From Alphaproteobacteria bacterium (GTDB taxonomy: Bacteria; Pseudomonadota; Alphaproteobacteria; CAAGCB01; CAG-977), in contig JAFVAT010000005.1 of the NCBI GenBank assembly GCA_017480385.1, forward strand, positions 21,205 to 85,204: DNA of 64,000 bases. The letters are read 5' to 3'. Numbering within the stretch: the first letter of the stretch is position 1; each line of letters starts with the position of its first letter. A model generated the notes under the pieces. It was not told where the DNA came from, did no database searches, and saw nothing but the letters and a program-made list of their open reading frames with translations. A program made the position numbers and the translations under genes. This document shows positions 34,785-45,645 of the stretch, one piece after another.

Positions 34785-35363
34785 ATGAAAAAATTTCTTT
34801 TGGCAGCGGCGGTTTTCATATTAAGCGCCCCGGCTTCTTATGCGTCTGACGAGTTATTAAACCCATATGTTTCCGTCGGCTATGTCTTCGGCAAAACACA
34901 GCTGAAACAAGATGGCGGGAAAACAAACGTTTATGAACCGGCCGCCAATTTGGCAATCGGAACATCCATTGCGGCCACGGAAAGCGATTTAGGAATTTTA
35001 CGCGTATCCGCGGATTGGACTTACCGCTCTTTAGAATACAAAGATCAGCTTTTGGGCGACTTTGACGTTTTGATCAACACCTTCGGCGCGAACGCCTATT
35101 ATGATTTCAAAACGGGCACAATCGTCACGCCGTATGTCAATGCGATGTTAGGTTTAACCTACGCGCATCTGGATTTAGGCCCCGGTTTCGATAAAAGAAA
35201 AATCAATCTTGCCTACAACATGGGATTCGGCGTTGCTTTCAAAATCAACGACAAAACCGATATTGATTTGGGATACAAGTACGGAGAAATGCTGAATAAA
35301 GTCGGCGGTTTTAAAATCAAAAACACGGCTGATGTGTTCTTAGGTTTGCGCCTGCATTTTTAA
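34785..35363 (+). CDS. Outer-membrane beta-barrel protein (Opa/OmpA-type fold)
   Basis: This 192-residue protein has a signal (MKKFLLAAAVFILSAPASYA) and eight-strand barrel features: LNPYVSVGYVFGKTQL, TPYVNAMLGLTYAHLDLG, NMGFGVAFKINDKTDIDLGYKYG, and the end ADVFLGLRLHF with a terminal Phe. It is divergent from the barrel gene to the left; the poly-C tract lies between them, about 87 bp upstream of this start. Function unknown. Confidence 0.83.
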   Translation: MKKFLLAAAVFILSAPASYASDELLNPYVSVGYVFGKTQLKQDGGKTNVYEPAANLAIGTSIAATESDLGILRVSADWTYRSLEYKDQLLGDFDVLINTFGANAYYDFKTGTIVTPYVNAMLGLTYAHLDLGPGFDKRKINLAYNMGFGVAFKINDKTDIDLGYKYGEMLNKVGGFKIKNTADVFLGLRLHF

Positions 35364-35382
35364 CTTTCTTCTTTCCACACAC

Positions 35383-35416
35383 AAAGAGGGCTTCTTAATT
35401 TTAAGAAGCCCTCTTT
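35383..35416. terminator. Strong bidirectional terminator
   Basis: A perfect 16-bp stem (35383-35398 with 35401-35416) around a 2-nt loop lies between the barrel gene and the converging csp gene. Confidence 0.9.
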
Positions 35417-35434
35417 ATTAACCGCATGATTAAA

Positions 35435-35638
35435 CTATAACAGTTTCAATTCCTCCGCAGAGGTTCGTTCCTTATACGTGACCAGCTCAAAGCTGATTGC
35501 CTGATCTTCCTTTAATGTCGGCAGGCCGGCCTTTTCAACCGCTGTAATGTGCACAAATACGTCCTTGGAACCGTCGTCCGGCGCAATAAAGCCGTATCCC
35601 TTTGTCCTGTTGAACCATTTAACTTTACCGGTGGGCAT
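35435..35638 (-). CDS. Cold-shock domain protein (CspA family), copy 2
   Basis: This 67-residue single cold-shock domain has [31 protein letters not shown]. It is similar to the copy at 9913-10122, differing mainly in the second half. It is probably an RNA chaperone. It converges with the barrel gene on a shared terminator. Confidence 0.94.
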   Translation of the reverse strand: MPTGKVKWFNRTKGYGFIAPDDGSKDVFVHITAVEKAGLPTLKEDQAISFELVTYKERTSAEELKLL

Positions 35639-35899
35639 ATTGTAATCTCCTCTTGAATATAAAAAAGCCGTTCTAAAATGAAGAGTTTATACCGTCCTTG
35701 GATCGGCAAAGAGGAATGATAGGCGCCGCTCAACCGTCATATCGCAGAAGAATATAAAATCTTACTAAAAAGTGTACGCCTTTTGCCGCTAAAAACAAGA
35801 AGTTTGTCATTTTTCAAAAATAAATTTCTTTTCTGACTTTATTTTTTCGCCTTCAACGAGTACAACAGAAGCGGATTTTATTTTCGACCGGTTAGAAAA

Positions 35900-37057
35900 A
35901 TGTGTGATTTTATTCAAACAACTGAAGAACTTAATCAGCTTTGCCGCCGTTTGGCGGAATATCCCTTTGTAACAGTTGACACGGAATTTATTCGTGAAAA
36001 AACTTATTGGCCGCAGCTGTGTCTGATTCAAATCGCTTCAACTAACGAAGCCGTCTGCATTGATCCTTTGGCGCCGGACATGAATTTACAGGCTTTGTTT
36101 GACCTGATGCAAAATGAAAAGGTTGTTAAAGTTTTTCATGCTGCTCGGCAGGATATCGAAATTTTTTATCATCTCAGCGGTCAAACACCGATCCCTGTTT
36201 TTGATACGCAATTGGCCGCCATGGTCTGCGGATTTGGCGAATCTGTCAGCTATCAAAATTTAGTACAGAAACTGCTGAGCCGCGAACTGGATAAATCCAT
36301 GCGGTTTACTGATTGGTCCCGTCGTCCTTTGAGTGAAAAACAAATCTCATATGCTTTAAATGACGTTACTCATTTGCGCGATATTTACCAAAAAATGGTG
36401 GAATTATTAGATCAAACAGGCCGTACGGATTGGGTTGCAGATGATACGGCTCTGTTAATGAATCCGCAGACATATGAAAATGATCCGCAGCACTCTTGGA
36501 AGCGTTTAAAACTGACAGCGTCCAAGCCTTTCTATCTGGCGCTGTGTCAAGATTTGGCCGCCTATCGGGAAGAGGAAGCCAAGCGCCAGAACCGCCCGCG
36601 CAAGCACATTATGCGTGATGAAGTGCTGCTGGAAATTGTCGGTTCCGCACCGGAAACACCGGAGGATATGGCCAAGCTGCGCGGATTGCCGCAAGGGTTT
36701 GCACACAGTCGCATAGGCAGAGAAATTTTAAAAATCATTGCCGCCGTCAAAGCGCGTGATCCTTCCACTTATCCGACTTTGCCCAAACCTTACGAGTTAT
36801 CGCGTTCGGCGCGTGCCGTTTCTAAAATGCTGCGGCTGCTTCTGATGATCAAAGCCGCAGAAAACGATGTTGCCGAAAAACTAATCGTTTCTCAGGACGA
36901 TCTGGACATTTTAGCCGGAGAAAAAAATCCCGATCTGCCCGTATTAAAGGGCTGGCGCTTTCAAATTTTCGGCAAAGCGGCTCTAGAAATGAAAGCCGGG
37001 AAAATAGCCTTGCAGTATAATCCCGAACGGCATCGGATCGATCTGGTAACGTTTTAA
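35900..37057 (+). CDS. rnd: Ribonuclease D
   Basis: This 385-residue protein has the DEDDy exonuclease domain: FVTVDTEFIREKTYWPQLCLIQI (motif I D-x-E), KVFHAARQDIEIFYHL (motif II) and SYALNDVTHLRDIYQ (motif III with Tyr). A HRDC domain follows at about 205-290 (ALCQDLAAYREEEAKRQNRPRKHIMRDEVLLEI). It trims tRNA 3' ends. No good ribosome binding site precedes ATG 35900. Confidence 0.95.
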   Translation: MCDFIQTTEELNQLCRRLAEYPFVTVDTEFIREKTYWPQLCLIQIASTNEAVCIDPLAPDMNLQALFDLMQNEKVVKVFHAARQDIEIFYHLSGQTPIPVFDTQLAAMVCGFGESVSYQNLVQKLLSRELDKSMRFTDWSRRPLSEKQISYALNDVTHLRDIYQKMVELLDQTGRTDWVADDTALLMNPQTYENDPQHSWKRLKLTASKPFYLALCQDLAAYREEEAKRQNRPRKHIMRDEVLLEIVGSAPETPEDMAKLRGLPQGFAHSRIGREILKIIAAVKARDPSTYPTLPKPYELSRSARAVSKMLRLLLMIKAAENDVAEKLIVSQDDLDILAGEKNPDLPVLKGWRFQIFGKAALEMKAGKIALQYNPERHRIDLVTF

Positions 37058-37908
37058 ACGCCGAAGAAAAAGAAATAAGCCAATACAATAATGCAAATCG
37101 CAAAAAAGTATTGAATCCCGGCCTTTCCTTCTTTTTCAATATGGTACGCTAAAATCAGGTCTGATGCCTGCGCGACACGAACCAGAAAAATGGCGACAAT
37201 CACCGGGAAAAACGACTGCATAGAAAAAATAAAAACCATTTCGCCCGCGGCATAAAGAGCGCCTGCCGCAACAAAATGCCGCGTTGTAAAAAAATCTTTT
37301 AAATGAACCTTTTTGCCGATTGTTACGATTGAACACAGCAGCATACCAACCGCCGGCACCATATATAAAACGTACCAGTTTGTATACTGCATGCTGAACA
37401 CATCGCACAAGTTATTCAAAACGGCAAAAAACACCGTTCCCGCAAACGCTTTTTTTCCTTGCGCGGTCAATCGACGCCCTTCGCCGAAGGAAAAGAACAA
37501 AGCCCCCAAAGCGCCGATAAACAAAATAATATACAGTTTTCGCTGTTCCAAAGGCACATGAAAAACGAATGTCGTCAGCAATGTCACCAAAGCCAGATTA
37601 ATCACGCCCCAAAAAACAGAGCCGGACGTATTTTCTTTATTAACCAATTGATTAAACTTCATAAAAGCGTATAACGAAACGCCTTTAAGCAACGGGAAAA
37701 TAATTCCCGGCGTCAAGAAAACAAGTTTGTCATCTATAAATAAATACTGTTTGCAAAAGGGAATAGTCGGCAGCGCAAAAACCAAACACCACGCCGCCGT
37801 AAAATAAGAAGACACTTCCGGACTGAACAAACGGCTGGCGGGTTTATAGATAAACGGGCGAACGGCAAACAAAACAACAATGGCCGCTCCGGTTAAAAAA
37901 GTCAGCAT
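37054..37908 (-). CDS. EamA-like multi-pass transporter
   Basis: This 284-residue protein has ten predicted membrane segments in two halves, the layout of the drug/metabolite (EamA) group. Examples are PEVSSYFTAAWCLVFALPTIPF, LYIILFIGALGALFFSFGEG and AAGALYAAGEMVFIFSMQSFFPVIVAIFLVR. No substrate is indicated. Its stop overlaps the rnd stop by 4 bp on the opposite strand. The ribosome binding site is GAGGAT. Confidence 0.75.
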   Translation of the reverse strand: MLTFLTGAAIVVLFAVRPFIYKPASRLFSPEVSSYFTAAWCLVFALPTIPFCKQYLFIDDKLVFLTPGIIFPLLKGVSLYAFMKFNQLVNKENTSGSVFWGVINLALVTLLTTFVFHVPLEQRKLYIILFIGALGALFFSFGEGRRLTAQGKKAFAGTVFFAVLNNLCDVFSMQYTNWYVLYMVPAVGMLLCSIVTIGKKVHLKDFFTTRHFVAAGALYAAGEMVFIFSMQSFFPVIVAIFLVRVAQASDLILAYHIEKEGKAGIQYFFAICIIVLAYFFFFGV

Positions 37909-38086
37909 TTTTCTTTATATCCTCAAAAAGAAAAAACAAATCCGAATCATCATAGCGATCATAAAAAATTTTGCACGTCTATTTTTTTAAAACGGCTTAA
38001 ATTTGGTAAAAAAGAGAGGCCTTTAAAACTGAAAAAGACCTCTGTCTTTTTAAATTCACACGCCCCTCTTTTTCCGCATAAAAAAA

Positions 38087-38104
38087 GAGCCTCCGAAGAG
38101 GCCC
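38087..38104 (-). terminator. Terminator of groESL
   Basis: On the minus strand GGGCCTC-TTCG-GAGGCTC, a stable tetraloop hairpin, is followed by TTTTTT. Confidence 0.85.
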
Positions 38105-38130
38105 TTTTAAATCGTGTGAACGACAAGCGA

Positions 38131-39792
<1,662 letters not shown>

Positions 39793-39839
39793 TCAAAACC
39801 TTCCTTAAAAACAAACCTGTCAATAAAAAACGATTGGGA

Positions 39840-40127
39840 TTATTCCAAAACACCCAAAACGTCAGCTTCTTTCATAATCAACAGTTCTTCACCGTCAATT
39901 TTAACTTCGGTTCCAGACCATTTGCCGAACAAAACCTGATCGCCGACCTTTACAGTCATCGGAATCGTTTTTCCCTGTTCATCACGGCCGCCCGTTCCAA
40001 CAGCGACGACTTCGCCCTTGGACGGCTTTTCTTTTGCCGTATCAGGAATAATAATACCACCGGCGGTCTTTGTATCCTCCGCTGTGCGTTTAACCAAAAC
40101 GCGATCAAATAACGGTTTGAATTTCAT
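39840..40127 (-). CDS. groES: Co-chaperonin GroES
   Basis: From ATG 40127 (GAGGG upstream) this is a 95-residue protein: [44 protein letters not shown], with the mobile loop [11 protein letters not shown] and the end [14 protein letters not shown]. It is controlled by the CIRCE element upstream. Confidence 0.97.
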   Translation of the reverse strand: MKFKPLFDRVLVKRTAEDTKTAGGIIIPDTAKEKPSKGEVVAVGTGGRDEQGKTIPMTVKVGDQVLFGKWSGTEVKIDGEELLIMKEADVLGVLE

Positions 40128-40187
40128 GGTAAACAACCCTCTGAATAAAAATTAAAAGCTTTAAAACTTCTTCACGAACACAGAGTT

Positions 40188-40214
40188 TTGGCACTCCCGT
40201 CCGTCGAGTGCTAA
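40188..40214 (-). promoter_or_regulatory. CIRCE operator (HrcA binding site) of groESL
   Basis: TTGGCACTC-N9-GAGTGCTAA matches the CIRCE consensus with one change. It lies between the -10 of the groES promoter and the gene, as expected for HrcA repression. hrcA is not in the window. Confidence 0.92.
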
Positions 40215-40215
40215 C

Positions 40216-40244
40216 AACATAGGAACACCGACAGCCTTTGTCAA
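40216..40244 (-). promoter_or_regulatory. groESL promoter
   Basis: On the minus strand TTGACA (40244-40239), a 17-bp spacer and TATGTT (40221-40216), directly upstream of CIRCE. Confidence 0.75.
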
Positions 40245-40450
40245 GGGGGGCCCTCTATAATATTTCGATTAAAAATGAAAGATTTTTTATCGCCTTTATC
40301 TTTATGCCAAAAGAAAGCAAAGATATTTCTGCTTTAAACAGCTTCGCGCGAATATTTTACAAAACATGCCCTTCATACAGGACGAACAATTCTTTAAACC
40401 ACTGACAAGGCCCGCTTGCCAGCCGCCCTCTTGCTATATTATTATAAAAA

Positions 40451-40481
40451 AAGCCTCCTTGATATTATCTCAAAGAGGCTT
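40451..40481 (-). terminator. Terminator of the glycine-rich tail protein
   Basis: AAGCCTC (40451-40457) pairs with GAGGCTT (40475-40481). On the minus strand it is followed by a T-run (40444-40452 A-run on plus). Confidence 0.8.
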
Positions 40482-40518
40482 CTGTTTTTTTAAAGATCTG
40501 CTTCGTTTCAGTCGTCTT

Positions 40519-41166
40519 TTAACGACCGGCCTTTTGTTTTTTCAGCATTGCCGCCTGAACAAGGCCGCCGCCGGGCTGACCATAACCGGCTGCAAACAAT
40601 TTGCCGACTTCTTCTTTATATTGTTCTTTTGCCGCCGCTTTACTTTCTTTTTTCAGATGGCGCGACAACTTGCGCAAAGCCAGCTGTTCATGGCGCAAAT
40701 CCTTATAATCACTCGTTGAAAAAAGTTCCTTCGGCGTTGTCGGGTCACCGATTGTGCCAGCCACCAGCTTTGATCCCAAATAAGCGGCCCCAATGCCTAA
40801 AACAGTACCGCCCGCTTCCGGAGAAACAGCCGCAGCAACCATTGCCGCCGCAAGAACAGCCCCAACCTTAATAAAAGATTCTTTTCCGTTATCTCTGGTT
40901 CTGACATTAGCGTAGTAAGCCGCCTTGTCCTTAAAACCAAACTTTTTCATCTTTTCCCGGTTTTCTTTATATCTGGCGTCAATATCCTCCTGCTTGATCC
41001 CTTCCCAGCGGGGACGTGTTGCAAAATCTTTCAAATAATGATTGGCAACAATCATCGAATCGGAATGTGTCAGCCAGACTGCCTCTTCCAAATATTTATT
41101 CAACAATGCGGCAGATTTGGAATCCTTTACCGCTGTTTCTTTATTCTGCTCCAAGCTTAAAGCCAT
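40519..41166 (-). CDS. Unknown protein with Gly/Ala hydrophobic segment and shared basic C-terminal tail
   Basis: From ATG 41166 (GGGAGG just upstream) this is a 215-residue protein. I do not recognise the family. An acidic-basic N-terminal half leads to a hydrophobic Ala/Gly-rich stretch at about 110-145 (VGAVLAAAMVAAAVSPEAGGTVLGIGAAYLGSKLVAG), like glycine-zipper segments of membrane-inserting proteins, then a charged helix rich in Lys. The C-terminus LVQAAMLKKQKAGR matches the tail of the HNH and zincin proteins. It has its own promoter and terminator. Confidence 0.7.
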   Translation of the reverse strand: MALSLEQNKETAVKDSKSAALLNKYLEEAVWLTHSDSMIVANHYLKDFATRPRWEGIKQEDIDARYKENREKMKKFGFKDKAAYYANVRTRDNGKESFIKVGAVLAAAMVAAAVSPEAGGTVLGIGAAYLGSKLVAGTIGDPTTPKELFSTSDYKDLRHEQLALRKLSRHLKKESKAAAKEQYKEEVGKLFAAGYGQPGGGLVQAAMLKKQKAGR

Positions 41167-41199
41167 AGGGACCTCCCGAATCACATATTTAGTGAGAAT

Positions 41200-41227
41200 A
41201 TCTTATTCTTTTTGAAAATTTTGTCAA
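41200..41227 (-). promoter_or_regulatory. Predicted promoter of the glycine-rich tail protein
   Basis: On the minus strand TTGACA (41227-41222), a 16-bp spacer and TAAGAT (41205-41200), about 34 bp before the start codon. Confidence 0.6.
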
Positions 41228-41262
41228 GTTTTTTGGACTACCTTTTATTTTTACTTGTTTTT

Positions 41263-42015
41263 TCACATTTCTTCTTTAGTTTTTGCTTTGGCCAAATCTT
41301 CTGCCGCGCGATAACGGCTGTTGATCGTTTGACGCATCTTATTTAAAAACTTATCCGTATCATAAGAAACCGCCCGATAATCTCCATTCAGCGAATCTCT
41401 TAAAAACATGATAACGCTTTGGCCTTCAAATTTGGCATCGCGAATGTAAAAACCGTTTTCCGTCTGACGCAGAGCAAACAGAATTTCAAAAGAGGAATCG
41501 TCGCGTTTCGAAGAGGCTTCAACGGCCCCTTCCTTATTGCCGACCATTTTTCTTGCTTTTTCAAGCTGTTCTCCGCCCGATTGGAAATCAACCTTTGTTC
41601 TTAAAAGAATATCCTTGCCCGAAAGAATCTTTTCAACAACCCGGAAAGACACATTTGAAAACTTGAACTCAAAAGAGCCATATGTCACCACAAAATAGTC
41701 GAAAAACACCTGCCGCAGGGCTTCCTGCTGGGCTTCGGATAAATTTTTCCAATGCTTTCCCATAGCCAGACGGGGCATTTCCTTTTGATTAAAGACCTCT
41801 CTGGCAATGCGGCGCAGCCGGACATAACGCGTTTTCGTTTCCGAAACAGATAAAATATCCAACAGCTCCTGCCCCTTTTGGATCAGCCAATTTTCCGGCG
41901 ACGGCTGAACGGCAGCGTTTTTTTCCTGCTGCTGAGCCGGAACCGTTTGCGCCGCAACGGCTGAACCGTATCCGACAAACAGCAAAGAAATCAAAAATAT
42001 CCGTACGTTTTTCAT
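41263..42015 (-). CDS. mlaC: MlaC-like periplasmic phospholipid-binding protein
   Basis: This 250-residue protein has a signal peptide (MKNVRIFLISLLFVGYGSAVAA) and the MlaC/Ttg2D pattern: RLRRIAREVFNQKEMPRLAMGKHWKNLSEAQQEALRQVFFDYFVVTYG. MlaC carries phospholipids between outer and inner membrane. The rest of the Mla transporter is not adjacent. The ribosome binding site is AAAGAGGA. Confidence 0.85.
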   Translation of the reverse strand: MKNVRIFLISLLFVGYGSAVAAQTVPAQQQEKNAAVQPSPENWLIQKGQELLDILSVSETKTRYVRLRRIAREVFNQKEMPRLAMGKHWKNLSEAQQEALRQVFFDYFVVTYGSFEFKFSNVSFRVVEKILSGKDILLRTKVDFQSGGEQLEKARKMVGNKEGAVEASSKRDDSSFEILFALRQTENGFYIRDAKFEGQSVIMFLRDSLNGDYRAVSYDTDKFLNKMRQTINSRYRAAEDLAKAKTKEEM

Positions 42016-42139
42016 TTGTCCTCTTTAAAAAATCTTTTATCTCTAAAAGGGTATGACGCCTTTAATATTTTAAGTATATCCTACTTTTGCATTTTACGGT
42101 ATATTAAAAAAATGAACCGTTTTAACTGACTGGAAAAAA

Positions 42140-43165
42140 ATGTACAACCTTTTGATTCGTCTTTCTTTTTTTATTCTGTTCAGCGTATGTTTTTGTTTTT
42201 CGGCCCAAGCGGGAACAACACTGTCCCGAATCAAGCAGACCGGAGTCATACGCTGCGGCGCCAGAACAACAGCCGATGCGTATGCCTATCGTACAGAAAA
42301 TGAATGGCAGGGCATTGACGTCGAAATATGCCGCTTGATTGCTTCTGCCATACTGGGCCGGTCGCAATCAATCCAGATCATTCCTGTTAATCAAGAAAAC
42401 GGTTTCCAGCTGCTGGAAAATGGTCAAATCGACATTTTAAATGCGGCAACACCATGGACCATGGACAAAGAGCTGAGCTCCAACGCTTCATTTCCTTCCG
42501 TTTTTTATTATTCCGCATTGGCTTTTATCGGCCATTACAAACCGGAAGCAACATCTATGAAGGACTATCAAGGGGCTAAGGTTTGTGTGGAAGGCACGCC
42601 GTTTTTAACACAGGAACTGGAAGCTTACAACAAACGGCACGGATTGGAGATGCGGATTATGAAGCTTCCTTCTTTATCCCGCGCGAAAGAGCTGTTGTAT
42701 TTAAAGCGCTGTGATTTAATTTTTGCCCGATTGGAAACGCTGCATTCCGAATATTTTAAGAAAAGTCCGCCCGATGTTGATTTGGTCGTTTTGCCCGAAA
42801 TCGTCAGAACTTATCCGGTCGGGCCTTATATCCGTGACGATGACAAAGAGTTGTTCAAGCTTTTGCGTTGGCTGATTTATGCCGTGATCAAAGCCGAGGA
42901 AAAGGGCATTTCTTCGCAGAATATCGAAGATTTTCAAAATACGGAGGATCCGGAAATTCAAAACCTGTTGGGACAGGACAAACAATCCGCCGACAAATTG
43001 GGCGTTGATAACGGCTGGATTTATCGCGCGATTGCCGAACAAGGCAATTACGGAGAAATTTATCAAAAAGGATTGGGGAACAAATCCGTCCTTAAATTAA
43101 ACAGAACCGCCAACAAACTGGCTAAAGACGGCGGCCTGATCCAAGTTCAGGACTTTCAAAAATAG
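42140..43165 (+). CDS. Amino-acid ABC transporter substrate-binding protein (AapJ-like)
   Basis: This 341-residue protein has a signal (MYNLLIRLSFFILFSVCFCFSAQA) and the AapJ/BztA order: RIKQTGVIRCGARTTADAYAYRTENEWQGIDVEICRLIASAILG, then GAKVCVEGTPFLTQELEAYNKRHG and a C-terminal ADKLGVDNGWIYRAIAEQGNYGEIYQKGLG. It is a general L-amino-acid binding protein by family. No permease or ATPase gene is adjacent, so it is an orphan. It is followed 9 bp later by the DUF4139 gene. Confidence 0.87.
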   Translation: MYNLLIRLSFFILFSVCFCFSAQAGTTLSRIKQTGVIRCGARTTADAYAYRTENEWQGIDVEICRLIASAILGRSQSIQIIPVNQENGFQLLENGQIDILNAATPWTMDKELSSNASFPSVFYYSALAFIGHYKPEATSMKDYQGAKVCVEGTPFLTQELEAYNKRHGLEMRIMKLPSLSRAKELLYLKRCDLIFARLETLHSEYFKKSPPDVDLVVLPEIVRTYPVGPYIRDDDKELFKLLRWLIYAVIKAEEKGISSQNIEDFQNTEDPEIQNLLGQDKQSADKLGVDNGWIYRAIAEQGNYGEIYQKGLGNKSVLKLNRTANKLAKDGGLIQVQDFQK

Positions 43166-43174
43166 GAGTGATAA

Positions 43175-44863
43175 ATGAGAAAAGCTCTCTGGTTAATTTT
43201 TGCTTTATTATCTATAGGACCGGTCCATGCAAAAGAAATAGACGCCTTGTCCGAAATCTCCGCTGTTACCGTTTTTCCTGACCGCGCCGATATTTCCCGC
43301 ACTGCTGAATTAACTCTGCCGGCGGGAAAACATACGGTCGTCTTTAACGGTTTGCCGGCGGGATTAATAACGGAATCCTTGCGTGTAGCGGGAAAAGGTT
43401 CTGCTGGCTTTACAATCGGATCTGTTGAAACAAAGCAAATTTTCACAACAGAGCTGACAGCAGAGGAAGAAAAGAACATTCAGGCTCAAATTGATGCTCT
43501 GCGCGATCAAAGACGATTCATCGAAGCGCAAATCAAAGCGGCTAATACCGGCAAAGCATTTTTAGAAAGCCTGACCAAATCCCCTTCTCTGCCGGTCGAG
43601 CGGACAGACGCCGGCATTCAGACCCTGCCGCCGCAAACATGGAAGGAAGCGTGGCATACCATTCAAAACGGCATGAATGAATTGGGAAAGGAAGCGATTG
43701 AAAAACAAATCAAGCTTCGTTCCATTGATACCGAAACGACGGCTTTAAACAACCGGCTGAGAATAATCGCAACCGGCAAAAAAGGCTATAAACAGATTCG
43801 TATCAACATTGAATCCGACAAAACCGTTCAGGCCCGGCTGACGCTGCAGTATCAAATCATGGGAGCTTCATGGCAGCCCTTATACGAAGCGCGGCTCAAC
43901 TCTGCCGATCAAACGGTCAACATTGTCCAATATGGCAATATCACTCAAAAAACGGGGGAGGATTGGACAAACGTTTCCCTGACATTATCAACCGCACAGC
44001 CATCCGTTACGATGCAACCGCCAGTTTTGCAGCCGATTTGGCTGAACCTGAGGAACAAAGAACCCGTCATGCAGTATAAAGGCGTGCGGGCTTCCCCTCC
44101 GATGATGGCGGCCAGCATCACGAATTTTGCGGTTAAGGAAGATATGGCTATGGACGCCGGAGCTTTGGCGGAAGCAGATGAAATAGGATTTGAATTGTCT
44201 GACGCCAGTTTTGGCGCAACTGACGCTGTCGGCACCGAATTTTCGGGCGTTTTTGCCATTAAAGGAGATTCCAACGTTCCTTCGGACGGTTCCGAATACA
44301 GATTTAACATTGGCGATTATGCCAGCAAGGCGGAAATCCGCGCAGAAATTTTCCCAAAAATCGATGCTTCCGCCTATTTGATCGCAACGCTTGTCTTTAA
44401 TGGCCAGTTACCTTTACTGCCGGGACGGATATCTCTTTTCAGAGATGGAGCTTTTATCGGTAATTCTTATATGGAAATGCTTCGCCCGAACGAAAAGCTG
44501 CACCTTGCTTTCGGACAGGATGAAAAAATCCGCGTCGCTTATACGGCATTGGGAGGAGAAACATCAGAGGGCGGCGTTATCGCCCGCGAAACAAGGAAGG
44601 ATTCCTTATCGCGCACAGATGTTCAAAACCTGCACAAACAGCCTTTGAAAATAGCTGTGTATGAGCAAAAGCCCGTTTCCCGCAATAGCGATGTGACGGT
44701 TAAAATCATCAAGGATAAAACGACTCCCGGATACATAGTTGAACCAAACAGCAAAGTCGGTTTAATCCAATGGGAAAACATCTATCAACCACAGGAAAAG
44801 AAAGAAATCTTATACGGATACTCTATTTCCTGGCCAAAGGACAGGATTCTGACCGGGCTTTAA
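43175..44863 (+). CDS. DUF4139 / MuiA-like secreted protein
   Basis: This 562-residue protein has a signal peptide (MRKALWLIFALLSIGPVHA). The N-terminal DUF4140 region is ISAVTVFPDRADISRTAELTLPAGKHTVVFNGLP. A coiled-coil follows at about 88-185, then DUF4139 from about 205 (LTLQYQIMGASWQPLYEARLN). The family is known as mucoidy inhibitor MuiA-like; its biochemical role is unknown. It probably acts in the periplasm. It is co-transcribed with the binding-protein gene. Confidence 0.85.
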   Translation: MRKALWLIFALLSIGPVHAKEIDALSEISAVTVFPDRADISRTAELTLPAGKHTVVFNGLPAGLITESLRVAGKGSAGFTIGSVETKQIFTTELTAEEEKNIQAQIDALRDQRRFIEAQIKAANTGKAFLESLTKSPSLPVERTDAGIQTLPPQTWKEAWHTIQNGMNELGKEAIEKQIKLRSIDTETTALNNRLRIIATGKKGYKQIRINIESDKTVQARLTLQYQIMGASWQPLYEARLNSADQTVNIVQYGNITQKTGEDWTNVSLTLSTAQPSVTMQPPVLQPIWLNLRNKEPVMQYKGVRASPPMMAASITNFAVKEDMAMDAGALAEADEIGFELSDASFGATDAVGTEFSGVFAIKGDSNVPSDGSEYRFNIGDYASKAEIRAEIFPKIDASAYLIATLVFNGQLPLLPGRISLFRDGAFIGNSYMEMLRPNEKLHLAFGQDEKIRVAYTALGGETSEGGVIARETRKDSLSRTDVQNLHKQPLKIAVYEQKPVSRNSDVTVKIIKDKTTPGYIVEPNSKVGLIQWENIYQPQEKKEILYGYSISWPKDRILTGL

Positions 44864-44875
44864 AATTCTATAAGA

Positions 44876-44909
44876 AGAACCCCGTGCAAAACACGAGGTT
44901 CTTTTTTTT
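44876..44909 (+). terminator. Intrinsic terminator after the DUF4139 gene
   Basis: AGAACC-C-CGTG pairs with CACG-A-GGTTCT, followed by T8. Confidence 0.88.
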
Positions 44910-45062
44910 GACAGATAACCTCTATGCTACTAACAGCTCCCGAACGATATTTGTTTGATCCGGGATGAAATGTTATTGCTTCTATCCATAAACAACCCTG
45001 CCGGCATCGGCAGAATTGTCTGTCGGAATCATGAACCGTTTGATTTTCGTTTTATAAAAAAG

Positions 45063-45087
45063 AGGGAAAACCGAACCGGCTTTCCCT
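45063..45087 (-). terminator. Terminator of rubrerythrin
   Basis: On the minus strand GGGAAAGCCGG pairs with CCGGTTTTCCC around a short loop, with one mismatch, followed by CTTTTTT. Confidence 0.7.
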
Positions 45088-45108
45088 TTTCCTTTAAACC
45101 GAGCGGCC

Positions 45109-45645
45109 TTATTTAAAATATCTGTTATATAAGCCGTCAAAACCTTTGCCGTGGCGGGCTTCGTCCTTGCACATTTCATGGACGGTATCGTGAACGGCGT
45201 CGTAGCCCAGTTCTTTAGCCAATTTAGCCAGTTTCAGCTTGCCTTCGCAGGCGCCGAATTCAGCTGCCGCACGCATTTCAACATTCTTCTTTGTTGAATC
45301 CGTCACAACTTCACCCAACAATTCCGCAAAACGGGAAGCGTGATCGGCTTCTTCAAAAGCATAGCGTTTGAACGCTTCGGCCACTTCCGGATATCCTTCG
45401 CGATCGGCCTGACGCGCCATAGCCAAATACATGCCGACTTCGCAGCATTCGCCCGTGAAGTTTTCGCGCAGTCCGGCAACAACGCGTTCATCTAAATCTT
45501 TGGCGATGCCGACTTTATGTTCATCGGCATATGCTTTAGCCGCTTCATCAACCGCCTTGAATGTTTTCGCTTTGCAAACGGGGCATTCTGCCGGCATTGT
45601 ATCGGATTCAATAACCTGACCGCAAACGGTGCAAATATATTTCAT
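45109..45645 (-). CDS. Rubrerythrin with N-terminal rubredoxin domain (reverse rubrerythrin type)
   Basis: This 178-residue protein begins with a rubredoxin-like iron site, YICTVCGQ then CPVCKA (residues 4-26), and follows with a di-iron four-helix domain: [58 protein letters not shown] and [18 protein letters not shown], which hold the E/ExxH ligands. It reduces hydrogen peroxide or oxygen in anaerobes. The domain order is the reverse of classical rubrerythrin. The ribosome binding site is AAAGGA. Confidence 0.92.
   Translation of the reverse strand: MKYICTVCGQVIESDTMPAECPVCKAKTFKAVDEAAKAYADEHKVGIAKDLDERVVAGLRENFTGECCEVGMYLAMARQADREGYPEVAEAFKRYAFEEADHASRFAELLGEVVTDSTKKNVEMRAAAEFGACEGKLKLAKLAKELGYDAVHDTVHEMCKDEARHGKGFDGLYNRYFK

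Noticed and set aside
40188..40214. Sigma54 -24 element (TTGGCAC) before groES
   Set aside because: The bases belong to the CIRCE palindrome and there is no matching -12 element.
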